A stretch of 35,292 nt of DNA from Desulfobacteraceae bacterium (GTDB taxonomy: Bacteria > Desulfobacterota > Desulfobacteria > Desulfobacterales > Desulfobacteraceae), in NCBI GenBank assembly GCA_011390435.1, contig JAABSK010000003.1, positions 1-35,292 on the forward strand. Reading direction: 5' to 3'. This document shows positions 1 to 7,217 of this stretch, piece after piece. Position 1 is the stretch's first letter, and each line of letters starts with the position of its first letter. The translations under genes were made by a program, and so were the position numbers. The notes under the pieces are model-generated. The model had not been told where the DNA came from. It ran no database searches and worked only from the letters and a program-made list of their open reading frames with translations.

Positions 1-178
1 GGTTCCCGATGGATGCCTTGAGGTTCATTACCTGGCTGAGCCCAATGGGATCGTCAGAAATGCTGTTGATGCGTTTCTGGGTGGCAATGATCCTGTTTGC
101 ATCCTGAAGACTGCTGGTCAGACCGCCCAGGTTATAGGTGGCATGACCATACATTGAAATATTGGGAACCCGCATCAT
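1..178 (-). CDS. flgL: FlgL, hook-filament junction protein (5' end only)
   Basis: N-terminal 59 codons of the hook-associated protein FlgL; the gene runs off the left edge. The reading starts MMRVPNISMYGHATYN and continues with a flagellin-type N-terminal helix (LQDANRIIATQKRINSIS, then DDPIGLSQVMNLKAS), the signature of the D0/D1 coiled coil that FlgL shares with flagellin. The start at 178 is preceded by AAGGAG. It lies 9 nt downstream of the flgK stop, the usual flgK-flgL order, so it is probably the last visible gene of the flgN-flgK-flgL operon. FlgL joins FlgK at the hook-filament junction outside the cell. Flagellin itself is a weaker alternative because of the position right after flgK. 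Confidence 0.88.
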   Translation of the reverse strand, partial: MMRVPNISMYGHATYNLGGLTSSLQDANRIIATQKRINSISDDPIGLSQVMNLKASIGN

Positions 179-187
179 TTTCTCCTT

Positions 188-3100
188 TTACCGGACATTG
201 ATCAGGGTGGTCAGCATTTCATCAGAAACGGTCAGCAGTTTGGAGGCTGCTGAAAACCCGTGCTGATACTTCATCAGATTGATCATCTCCTCATCAAGGG
301 ATACCGCTGAAATGGCATCCCGCTGAGCTGTCAGGTTGTTTACCATTATATCGGCAAACTCCCTCGAACTCTGAATTCTTCTGGAAATAATTCCCATGGA
401 TCCGATCATTGTGCTGTAATATCCGTCCAGCGTTGTGGTGGTCAGGCTGGACGTTGCCCCTGATCCGCGCTCATAACTCCACTGTTTTGTGGTGATCTCC
501 ATGTTCTGGACATTGGCCATGGCAATGGCGTTGGTGTTGTCGCCCTGACTGATCTCTCCGGTCTGGCTGTTGATCCTTGCAGCTGCAACATATTTGGTAT
601 CTTTGAGAGTGGTGTTCATCTCCATGGTCTGGGCATCATACCCGTCAAAAAAATTATTGATTCCAGCTGCAGCAAGAAGGCCTGAAGACGCTGTCACTGA
701 ATCATCTGAAAAGGCAAAACCAATATCGTCTTTTGCCCGTTTTTCAAGATCAAACTGAACAAATCCCTGGCCGGAGGGTTTGCGGGCAAATTCAAATTCA
801 ATATCTGCCAGGCCATCGCCTGAAAAATCGATACCGAACCGGTCATCATCTCCGCCCTCCGGGATAAAAACCGCCTTGCCGCCGCTGGGATCATTGACAA
901 GCCCCCACCGCCCGGTGGATGATCTGGCAACCATGAGATCTTCTGCTTTAAAATTCAATGCACTCCAGTCCAGGACATTGATGGTCACATTGTCTTCGTT
1001 AAATCCATTTTGACCGGAATGGGTCACATTGGTCAGGGCATGGTACGATTTGGATGCTTCAAATTTCAACTGGTTTTCCATGGTGGTTGAGGCGCTCATC
1101 CCTTCAGACTGCCGGTTGAACTCACCGGCAAAGGAATCAATGGTCCAGTGCCAGTCGGACAAAAGCGCTCCGGTGGAAAGCCCTTTTTCATTTGTCTGCA
1201 GCGGAATTCCAGATGCATCGGTTGTGATGGTGAACACATCATTGGTAAACAGGCTGCCGTCATAAAATTTCAGCCGCATGCCGTCCACATTCACCTCAAT
1301 GGGTGCATCAGGGGTGCGGACCGGATCGGTTCCCTTCAGCTCAAATGTTCCTGAGGCAGTATCACTCTTCCATTCAATGGTAATGGTGTCGGATTTATCC
1401 GAAACCAGCTCTCCGACTTTACCACCGGTGGTAACGGTAAATTGATACATCTCATTTTTGTTGTTTGCCGCGCCAGACACGGAAAAATCCAGCAAATCCG
1501 GATTTCCGGTTTTGTCGGTATTCATGGTCAGGGTATTTCCGGCCACCAGCGTTCCTGACGAAATATCAAAAGAAAGTGACGGAGCATCGGATTCAACAAT
1601 GGTGATGGTGCCGGGTTCTGTCACGGTGATCAATCCGGTCTGCCCGGTAAACAGGCCAGCTGCATCCAGTTTTTCCCATTTGATGACCCCGGGATCCGAG
1701 AAAAGAGAAGATTCAGCAAAGTTCCGAAGCATGTTTCCCGCTTCCAGAAGGTCATTTTGAGGAGCACGTGTCCCGCTCCCGGTTCCAGTAGCGACCGAAA
1801 GCCGGGCATCATTGCCGGCACTTTCTCGAAAATCAGTGATCTGTATGGGATCTGTCAGGGTCTTGTCCTTGATAATTGAAACAGATTTTCCATTGCGAAA
1901 CACTGTATAATCAGCTGACGGAAGTACTGCCAATAGTGCTGCTTCAAGGCCCTGGGCATACTCCAGCTCAGTGGTGTGCCCGGCAGCTGCGACATCATAG
2001 CTGACAGTGATGCCGTCAACTTCAAACTCCACCAGATCGCTGAAACTGGAAAATCCGTTTTCTCCGCCAAGGGTCATCACAGCGCTGCCGGTTTTTGCCC
2101 AGTTGCCGTTGAACAGGCCGCCTGCGCCGGATAGATTTGAATACACCGTCATACCCGGGTCAGTCAAAAGGGTAAGCGTGCCGGTAATCACACCGGCTGC
2201 CACACCACCGGCACTGCCCTCTTCGATCGTTGCAAACGTCCCCTGCCCGATAAAATCGATGGTGTCTGCAGTGGAAGCAACCGGATCAAACGTTTCCGCA
2301 TCCCCTGATCCATCCAGCAAAAACACGTTGTTTCCCGCTGAATGGCTGCTGCCCAAAGGCTCGTTCACATCGATATCAAAACTGGCACCGGCACCACTGG
2401 TATTGTCCCCGTCCCGGACAGTCAATCCTGAGCCGTCTGTGGTTTTTAGAATCACCGAATTGGTTGACGGGTCATGCTCCACACGAAAGGGTTCGTCTGA
2501 AAGCCCGGACGTGAGTGCCTGGTAAAAAGCAGTGGCCAGTGCTGCCTGGTCAGTTGTATCGATGGTTCCGATGGGAATGGATATTTCCGTAGAAGTGGGT
2601 GCTGACGTGCCGAATCCGCTGGAGTCCACTGTCAGGGTGATGGTATCTCCAGATGAAAATCCGGAAAAATTGTCCAGGCGGACACCGGTATTGTCCAGCA
2701 CTTCAAAGCCCTCTACCCCAAGGGTATGACCGGCGCTGCTGGTGATGGAAAGTCCGCTGGTAAACAGATCCTGATCCGCGTTAATGGTATTGATGCTGTC
2801 GGCTGCGTCTCTCAAGGCGTTTTCAAACTGCTCTGCAACAGCAGTTGCCGCAGAAATGCTGCCGTTCTGGGTATCCACGGTGAACTGCTGATCATATACA
2901 ATGCCGTCCACATAGAGTGAAAACTGGACAATATCCCCGTCCTGGGCAGTGGTGATCCCGGAAACATCAAATTCAGCCGATACCGGCGATGCATGTGCCT
3001 GGACACCGTCAATGGCTGAAAGCGCCTGGGCAATCGAAGCAGCCGAACGCCGGGCATCCCCGCCTGAATCTTTGACCTGGACCACCTGGTTGCCTGACGG

Positions 3101-4420
3101 TCCGTTGTTCACGGTGATGGCCTGGTCTGCCAGCGCAGCATTCAGTGCATCTGCAACCGTTGTATTGCCACTCTGGACAGCAGCAAGGTTGATTCCATCG
3201 GTTTCCATAGCCACTTTGTCGCCAAGGGTGGCGCTGTCCATTACCGTCAATCGGTATCTAGACTGGGCACCGCCTGCGGCAATTCCCTGCCAGTTGGATA
3301 TCTGCGCTTCAGAGATGCCCATATCCATCTGTGTTTTGACATACCGGGTGTCGACTGTGGAATTGTCCTGAAGCCACATGGTAAAATCCTGGGAATAATC
3401 GATCTTGTCACCAAACATATAACTGGACAACAGACCGCTCTGATCAACCTGATAATCTCCGGTCACCGAACCGGTGAAGTATTCAAGGCCTGTCCCCTGG
3501 GAGTGCTGGTAATTCATGGCCCAGATCATTTCTCTGGCCAGAACATCCAGTTCACTGGAAAACTTGGGCAGGACTTCATCACGCATTTCCAGCCAGCCTG
3601 CGATTTTTCCACCGGAGATACTGTCTGTGATATCTTTGTCAGCACCATAGGAACCCTGCCACATGACCTGTTTTCCGTTTCTGGAAAGATCATAGTGGTC
3701 CACGCCGTTGACCAGTGTCAGGCCGTTTGCCGTATTCACAAGGACTGATCCGTTTGTCTGATCAAACGTGTCAATGTCAATCAGTTCCCCTAATTTGTCC
3801 AGATAGGAATTGCGCATGTCTCTTAAATCATTGGCTGACCGGTTGGCCTCAAGCCCGGTAATCTGAATGTTAAGAGATGCAATCTGGCGGGAATAGGAGT
3901 TGATCTGCTCTAAAGCTGCGTCAATCTCATTGTTGATATCTTCACTCAGGGTGGCGATATCTGTTTCCGCCTTGTTCAATCGAGCGGCAAAATTACTGCC
4001 TTTTTCATAAACCGCAACCCGCTCAGACGATCCCAGAGGATTGTCTGACAGGTCATGCCATGAATTCCAGAATTCGACCATCACACTGGTGATGCTGGCA
4101 TCGGAATTTTCATCAAAATAGCCTTCCAGAATATTCATATAGGCTTCTGCTTCTTCAAATGCCGCCTGGGAAGATTTTTCACTGGTAAGCCGGCTTTCCA
4201 GAAGATTGTCAACGCTCTGTTTAATCTGGGACGTGTCAACACCGGTACCAAACAGAAATCCGGCATAAAGGGCCGGTGTCCGGTTGACCTGATCAGCAGT
4301 CTGCCGGCTGTAATCCGGGTTGTTCACATTGGCAATGTTGTTGCCGGTGACAGCCAGGCCGTATTGCTGGGCTGCAATGGCAGTCTTGGCAATGCTCAGT
4401 GTGGAAGTGATACCTGACAT
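188..4420 (-). CDS. flgK: FlgK, hook-associated protein 1, very large variant
   Basis: Hook-associated protein 1 caps the hook and carries FlgL and the filament. The N-terminus has the rod/hook-family motif (residues about 1-40, with AVTGNNIANVNNPDYSRQ) and the C-terminus the FlgK coiled coil ending in SLDEEMINLMKYQHGFSAAS and LLTVSDEMLTTLINVR. At 1410 aa it is two to three times the usual 450-650 aa. The extra length lies between about residues 340 and 1270 and is rich in Thr, Ser, Gly and Asp, with beta-strand-like stretches resembling the surface domains of hook and flagellin proteins. Near the C-terminal side is an aspartate-rich loop, IDFSGDGLADIEF, similar to one in FlgE of this window. 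The start at 4420 has a GGAGG box and follows flgN by 2 nt. No frame break is visible, so this is a single intact gene. Confidence 0.93.
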   Translation of the reverse strand: MSGITSTLSIAKTAIAAQQYGLAVTGNNIANVNNPDYSRQTADQVNRTPALYAGFLFGTGVDTSQIKQSVDNLLESRLTSEKSSQAAFEEAEAYMNILEGYFDENSDASITSVMVEFWNSWHDLSDNPLGSSERVAVYEKGSNFAARLNKAETDIATLSEDINNEIDAALEQINSYSRQIASLNIQITGLEANRSANDLRDMRNSYLDKLGELIDIDTFDQTNGSVLVNTANGLTLVNGVDHYDLSRNGKQVMWQGSYGADKDITDSISGGKIAGWLEMRDEVLPKFSSELDVLAREMIWAMNYQHSQGTGLEYFTGSVTGDYQVDQSGLLSSYMFGDKIDYSQDFTMWLQDNSTVDTRYVKTQMDMGISEAQISNWQGIAAGGAQSRYRLTVMDSATLGDKVAMETDGINLAAVQSGNTTVADALNAALADQAITVNNGPSGNQVVQVKDSGGDARRSAASIAQALSAIDGVQAHASPVSAEFDVSGITTAQDGDIVQFSLYVDGIVYDQQFTVDTQNGSISAATAVAEQFENALRDAADSINTINADQDLFTSGLSITSSAGHTLGVEGFEVLDNTGVRLDNFSGFSSGDTITLTVDSSGFGTSAPTSTEISIPIGTIDTTDQAALATAFYQALTSGLSDEPFRVEHDPSTNSVILKTTDGSGLTVRDGDNTSGAGASFDIDVNEPLGSSHSAGNNVFLLDGSGDAETFDPVASTADTIDFIGQGTFATIEEGSAGGVAAGVITGTLTLLTDPGMTVYSNLSGAGGLFNGNWAKTGSAVMTLGGENGFSSFSDLVEFEVDGITVSYDVAAAGHTTELEYAQGLEAALLAVLPSADYTVFRNGKSVSIIKDKTLTDPIQITDFRESAGNDARLSVATGTGSGTRAPQNDLLEAGNMLRNFAESSLFSDPGVIKWEKLDAAGLFTGQTGLITVTEPGTITIVESDAPSLSFDISSGTLVAGNTLTMNTDKTGNPDLLDFSVSGAANNKNEMYQFTVTTGGKVGELVSDKSDTITIEWKSDTASGTFELKGTDPVRTPDAPIEVNVDGMRLKFYDGSLFTNDVFTITTDASGIPLQTNEKGLSTGALLSDWHWTIDSFAGEFNRQSEGMSASTTMENQLKFEASKSYHALTNVTHSGQNGFNEDNVTINVLDWSALNFKAEDLMVARSSTGRWGLVNDPSGGKAVFIPEGGDDDRFGIDFSGDGLADIEFEFARKPSGQGFVQFDLEKRAKDDIGFAFSDDSVTASSGLLAAAGINNFFDGYDAQTMEMNTTLKDTKYVAAARINSQTGEISQGDNTNAIAMANVQNMEITTKQWSYERGSGATSSLTTTTLDGYYSTMIGSMGIISRRIQSSREFADIMVNNLTAQRDAISAVSLDEEMINLMKYQHGFSAASKLLTVSDEMLTTLINVR

Positions 4421-4422
4421 GA

Positions 4423-4926
4423 TTATCCCTCCGCCCGGATCAGATGCGTTGTTTCCGTTTTTTTTGACAGCATGCCGTTACGGGAATACTGCTCTTTTCG
4501 ACCGGCGTTCGTGATGGTTGAGAAAATTCCATCAATCACTGACAGATATTCTGATACAAATTTTTGATTCTCATCAGCCAGCACCCGGATATGACGTTTC
4601 AAATCACGGATGGAAGCAACCGTCTGGTTCAGGCGTGTCTGTTCTTCAGCTGACAGGCTGATCCGCTGAACAATATCAAAAAGGGCCATCTCTGCCACAT
4701 CCATATCCAGCCCTGAATACTGTTCATTAAACAGGGAGGTGATTTCATGCCGAATGGCCTCGATGCTCATGGCCAGTGATTTTTTTTCAGCTGTTGTTTC
4801 CCAGAGCCCGTCAATATTCATCTGTGCAACATGTTTTTTTTCTTCAACAAATTGTGCCTGTAATTTTTCATACAGCGTTTTTTTCTGGTAGATCAATTGT
4901 TCGATCTTACGGGCAAATTTTTCCAT
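4423..4926 (-). CDS. flgN: FlgN-like flagellar export chaperone
   Basis: A 167-aa, mostly helical, charged protein directly upstream of flgK, the position and size of FlgN, the cytoplasmic chaperone that delivers FlgK and FlgL to the export apparatus. The sequence shows long amphipathic helices (FARKIEQLIYQKKTLYEKLQ; then ETTAEKKSLAMSIEAIRHEI), typical of the FlgN four-helix fold; identity rests on this and on context. The frame is open further upstream, but ATG 4926 is preferred because AGGAGA lies 7 nt ahead and because the sigma-54 site at 5024-5039 would otherwise sit inside the coding region. It is first in the flgN-flgK-flgL transcription unit. Confidence 0.78.
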   Translation of the reverse strand: MEKFARKIEQLIYQKKTLYEKLQAQFVEEKKHVAQMNIDGLWETTAEKKSLAMSIEAIRHEITSLFNEQYSGLDMDVAEMALFDIVQRISLSAEEQTRLNQTVASIRDLKRHIRVLADENQKFVSEYLSVIDGIFSTITNAGRKEQYSRNGMLSKKTETTHLIRAEG

Positions 4927-5023
4927 GTTGAGTCTCCTATATATATTGTCGGCCTTCACCTGATTTTCTAAACAAGGAATTTTTTTCCCCTTTTGATGGT
5001 ATTCAGGTGTCATGGAGTAAAAT

Positions 5024-5039
5024 AGCAACTATTATGCCA
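5024..5039 (-). promoter_or_regulatory. Sigma-54 (-24/-12) promoter of flgN-flgK-flgL
   Basis: Minus strand reads TGGCATAATAGTTGCT, matching TGGCAY-N5-TTGCW with the GG and GC doublets in the correct spacing. The predicted start of transcription is near 5012-5014, about 85 nt before the flgN ATG at 4926. Two similar sites precede flgF and fliL in this window, which supports a shared RpoN-dependent flagellar regulon. Confidence 0.85.
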
Positions 5040-5101
5040 CTCTTCATTGCGGTGCCTTGGATGATTCAGCGGTCTGATCCCGGGATTTTTTTTAAATTTG
5101 C

Positions 5102-5130
5102 TTTACACCTGTCTAAATTTTGATCACAAT
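5102..5130 (+). promoter_or_regulatory. Possible sigma-70 promoter of the SIMPL-moaD-thiF unit
   Basis: TTTACA (5102-5107) and CACAAT (5125-5130) are separated by 17 bp. The -35 box matches in 5 of 6 positions and the -10 box in 4 of 6. The ATG at 5161 follows after an A/T-rich leader with AAGGAG. The region is divergent from the flgN promoter. The call is sequence-only and moderate. Confidence 0.45.
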
Positions 5131-5160
5131 ATTTAAAAAATTTTTATATAAGGAGCCATC

Positions 5161-5916
5161 ATGCGAAACCTGATATGGATCTGCTGGATTCTGCTGCTGC
5201 CGGCAGTGGTATTTGCAGCACCGGAATTAAAAGGCACCCCTGATGAACTGACCCGTTATCTGTCCGGTCTGCCCAAAACCGTTAATCTGGTCGGTGAGGC
5301 AAAGCTGGAAATCCAGGCGCAAAGCGGTATTGTAACCGTGGGGATCAAAACGGAACACGCCCAGCTGCAGACTGCACTGCAGAAAAACCAGGCGTTGCGG
5401 ACAGATATCATTGCCAAACTGACCACCTCAGCAATTCCTGAAGAGAACATTAAGGGATCAAAATTTTCTTCCACGCCCGAGTATGGTTTTTTCGGTAAAA
5501 AGCCCAACAATTATGTGGTTGACAATGTATTGAAAATCACTGTGGAATCTGAAACACAGATGCAGCATGTTGCCCAGATTGTTGACAACCGCGCTGATGT
5601 TTTTTATCAGGGCATGGAACTTAAGGAACAGGATAAAGAAAAGATCAAAACCCGGTTGCTGCAGATGGCCCTTGCCAATGCAAAACACCGGCAGAAAATC
5701 TATGAAGCAGAGCTGAACGTCCTGCTCAAGCCGATGGTTTTCCATGAAAACATCACGGTTCATCCAATGCCGATGCCGGCAAAGCAGCTCCAGCAGGTCC
5801 GGATGATGTCTTCTGAAAACAGCGCGCAGGACAGCAGTGCCGGCGGAAATTTGTCCCTGGGTGAGCATACCTATCATGGCAGCGTGAACATTCAATATCA
5901 GGTCATCCCCCAATGA
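5161..5916 (+). CDS. SIMPL (DUF541) domain periplasmic protein
   Basis: A 251-aa exported protein. Residues 1-19 form a signal peptide (MRNLIWICWILLLPAVVFA). The rest fits the SIMPL/DUF541 family: NLVGEAKLEIQAQSGIVTVG, alternating strands, then NNYVVDNVLKITVE with a helix about residues 155-190 (KEKIKTRLLQMALANAKHRQ) and a last strand SVNIQYQVIP. Members are periplasmic or membrane-associated proteins of largely unknown function. The start is fixed by AAGGAG 6 nt ahead. The stop overlaps the start of the next gene as ATGA, so translation is probably coupled to a MoaD-like sulfur carrier, an unusual partner for a periplasmic protein. It is the first gene of a three-gene plus-strand operon converging on the aor operon. 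Confidence 0.75.
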   Translation: MRNLIWICWILLLPAVVFAAPELKGTPDELTRYLSGLPKTVNLVGEAKLEIQAQSGIVTVGIKTEHAQLQTALQKNQALRTDIIAKLTTSAIPEENIKGSKFSSTPEYGFFGKKPNNYVVDNVLKITVESETQMQHVAQIVDNRADVFYQGMELKEQDKEKIKTRLLQMALANAKHRQKIYEAELNVLLKPMVFHENITVHPMPMPAKQLQQVRMMSSENSAQDSSAGGNLSLGEHTYHGSVNIQYQVIPQ

Positions 5917-6143
5917 TAACGGTGGAACTCAAATTTTTTGTCACCCTGGCGCCTTACATGCCGGAAAATGCCCATTCATATCCGGTTGAAGAGAATACCC
6001 GCGTTGATACCCTGATGAAAAATCTGGGTATTCCAAATGACCTGGTGAAACTGATCTTTGTCAACGGCAGAAAACAGGAGGGCGGTTACCAGTTGAGACA
6101 GGGAGACCGTCTCGGGCTTTTTCCCCCTGTGGGAGGCGGATGA
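5913..6143 (+). CDS. MoaD/ThiS-family sulfur carrier protein with Gly-Gly tail
   Basis: A 76-aa beta-grasp protein beginning MITVELKFFVTLAPYMPENA, with DRLGLFPPVGGG at the end. The C-terminal glycine tail is the site that is adenylated and thiocarboxylated in MoaD and ThiS, so this copy looks competent as a sulfur carrier. The adjacent ThiF/MoeB-type enzyme, 3 nt downstream, is the expected activating partner. Given the aor genes that converge on this operon, the most economical inference is sulfur transfer into the tungsto/molybdopterin cofactor of AOR. ThiS of thiamine synthesis is an alternative, but no other thiamine genes are seen. Confidence 0.82.
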   Translation: MITVELKFFVTLAPYMPENAHSYPVEENTRVDTLMKNLGIPNDLVKLIFVNGRKQEGGYQLRQGDRLGLFPPVGGG

Positions 6144-6146
6144 TCC

Positions 6147-6854
6147 ATGACATCTTCACTTTTCAACCATCGGTATGACCGAAACCGGGATACCTTGTCT
6201 CCAGAAAACCAGAACACGCTTGCGGCAGCAACCGTAGTGGTACTGGGGCTGGGCGGACTGGGCGGCGGTGTCTGCGAAATGCTGGCCAGAATCGGGGTGG
6301 GGCAGCTGGTCCTGGTGGACAAAGACCGGTTTGAACCCAGCAACCTGAACCGCCAGCTTTTTTGCCAGGAACATCTTGTCGGGCTTCCCAAAGCCCTTGC
6401 TGCACAGGCACGCATCCAGGCCATCAATTCACAGGTCAGTGTCAGCGCCGCAGTTGAAACCCTGGATGAATCCAACCTGTACGAACGGATTCAAGACGCT
6501 GATGTGGTGATGGACTGTCTTGACACCATTGCACTGCGGTTCAAGCTCCAGGATGCCGCCAGAACAGCAGGCATTCCCATTGTTTCCGGCGCCATTGCCG
6601 GTGTGGCCGGCCAGGTGACCACGATTTTTCCACAGGACAGCGGCTATGAGCTGATTTATGGAAAAAATGGCAGGGATCAATCTGACGGAGTGGAAACACA
6701 GACCGGGAACATCTCCTATTGTGCGCTGATGGTGGCGGCAATGCAGTCTTCTGAATGTATCAAGATTTTATTGAACCGGGGGAACCTGCTGCGCAATCAA
6801 TTATGGATTACCCAGTTGTGGACCAATACTTTTGAAATTATGGATCTTATCTGA
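6147..6854 (+). CDS. ThiF/MoeB/HesA-family adenylyltransferase
   Basis: A 235-aa E1-like enzyme that activates the C-terminal glycine of a ubiquitin-like sulfur carrier with ATP. The sequence shows the Rossmann loop GLGGLGG (residues 34-40), the acidic strand end and nucleotide-binding segment VDKDRFEPSNLNRQLF (57-72), the metal-binding-region aspartate in MDCLDT, and the C-terminal NISYCALMVAAMQSSE helix. The paired CxxC zinc motifs of MoeB and ThiF are not present, which places it nearer the HesA-like group. It starts 3 nt after the MoaD-like gene, with a GGAGG box in the end of that gene. Its 3' end overlaps the end of the oppositely oriented moaD-like gene by 8 bp. Confidence 0.85.
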   Translation: MTSSLFNHRYDRNRDTLSPENQNTLAAATVVVLGLGGLGGGVCEMLARIGVGQLVLVDKDRFEPSNLNRQLFCQEHLVGLPKALAAQARIQAINSQVSVSAAVETLDESNLYERIQDADVVMDCLDTIALRFKLQDAARTAGIPIVSGAIAGVAGQVTTIFPQDSGYELIYGKNGRDQSDGVETQTGNISYCALMVAAMQSSECIKILLNRGNLLRNQLWITQLWTNTFEIMDLI

Positions 6855-7134
6855 TTGTTGTGTTCTTGAACCCGAGCAGCACCCGGTAGGGGCCAGGCGT
6901 GCCCGGCGGAACAAATGCCACCCGGTCATCGTCCTGAAGCCGTCTGTCAAATCCAGCCACTTTTCCGTTCACCATCACCACTTCCACATCAGCTGGCTCC
7001 AGCTGCATTTGAGAGATCAGATCCTGGATTGATGTGTCATCTGCAATTTTGATACGGACATTGCTGAACGCCAGATTTTTTTTGCGCAGTTTTTTTTGCA
7101 GAAAAGAAAAGGCATTAAAGGTAATGGTGGGCAT
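6847..7134 (-). CDS. MoaD/ThiS-like protein downstream of aor, without Gly-Gly end
   Basis: About 95 aa, beginning MPTITFNAFSFLQKKL and continuing SIQDLISQMQLEPADVEVVM, VNGKVAGFDRRLQDDDRVAF, the standard MoaD/ThiS beta-grasp order. After the usual end (VPPGTPGPYRVLLGF) the protein continues to KNTTIR, so it lacks a free terminal di-glycine. Either the tail is trimmed or this protein does not act as a normal sulfur carrier. MoaD-like genes commonly follow aor genes and are assumed to serve pterin cofactor assembly. The ATG at 7134 was chosen over an in-frame TTG at 7146; neither has a good ribosome-binding site. It is the last gene of the aor operon. Confidence 0.75.
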   Translation of the reverse strand: MPTITFNAFSFLQKKLRKKNLAFSNVRIKIADDTSIQDLISQMQLEPADVEVVMVNGKVAGFDRRLQDDDRVAFVPPGTPGPYRVLLGFKNTTIR

Positions 7135-7164
7135 TGGAGGTTCCAACCGTTTTTTACAGGTTAA

Positions 7165-7206
7165 CTCCTGCGCCCGGATCAGCCAGGGCAGATACCGGCG
7201 CAGGAG
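7165..7206 (-). promoter_or_regulatory. Stem-loop between aor and the moaD-like gene
   Basis: Perfect 10-bp inverted repeat CTCCTGCGCC (7165-7174) / GGCGCAGGAG (7197-7206), extended by two more pairs after a one-base bulge. On the minus strand it is not followed by a T-run, so it does not look like an intrinsic terminator. The 3' arm contains AGGAG, so it could mask an SD-like sequence or act as an mRNA processing or stabilising element. The function is unknown. Confidence 0.5.
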
Positions 7207-7217
7207 ATGTGATACAA

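Noticed and set aside
2007..2525. 172-aa plus-strand ORF opposite flgK, and many other open frames opposite flgK
   Set aside because: They are low-complexity (Pro/Ser/Val-rich) complements of the FlgK coding strand, without ribosome-binding sites or recognisable motifs.
4927..5028. N-terminal extension of the flgN reading frame
   Set aside because: It would place the sigma-54 promoter inside or at the edge of the coding region, has no ribosome-binding site, and the internal ATG at 4926 has AGGAGA at good spacing.
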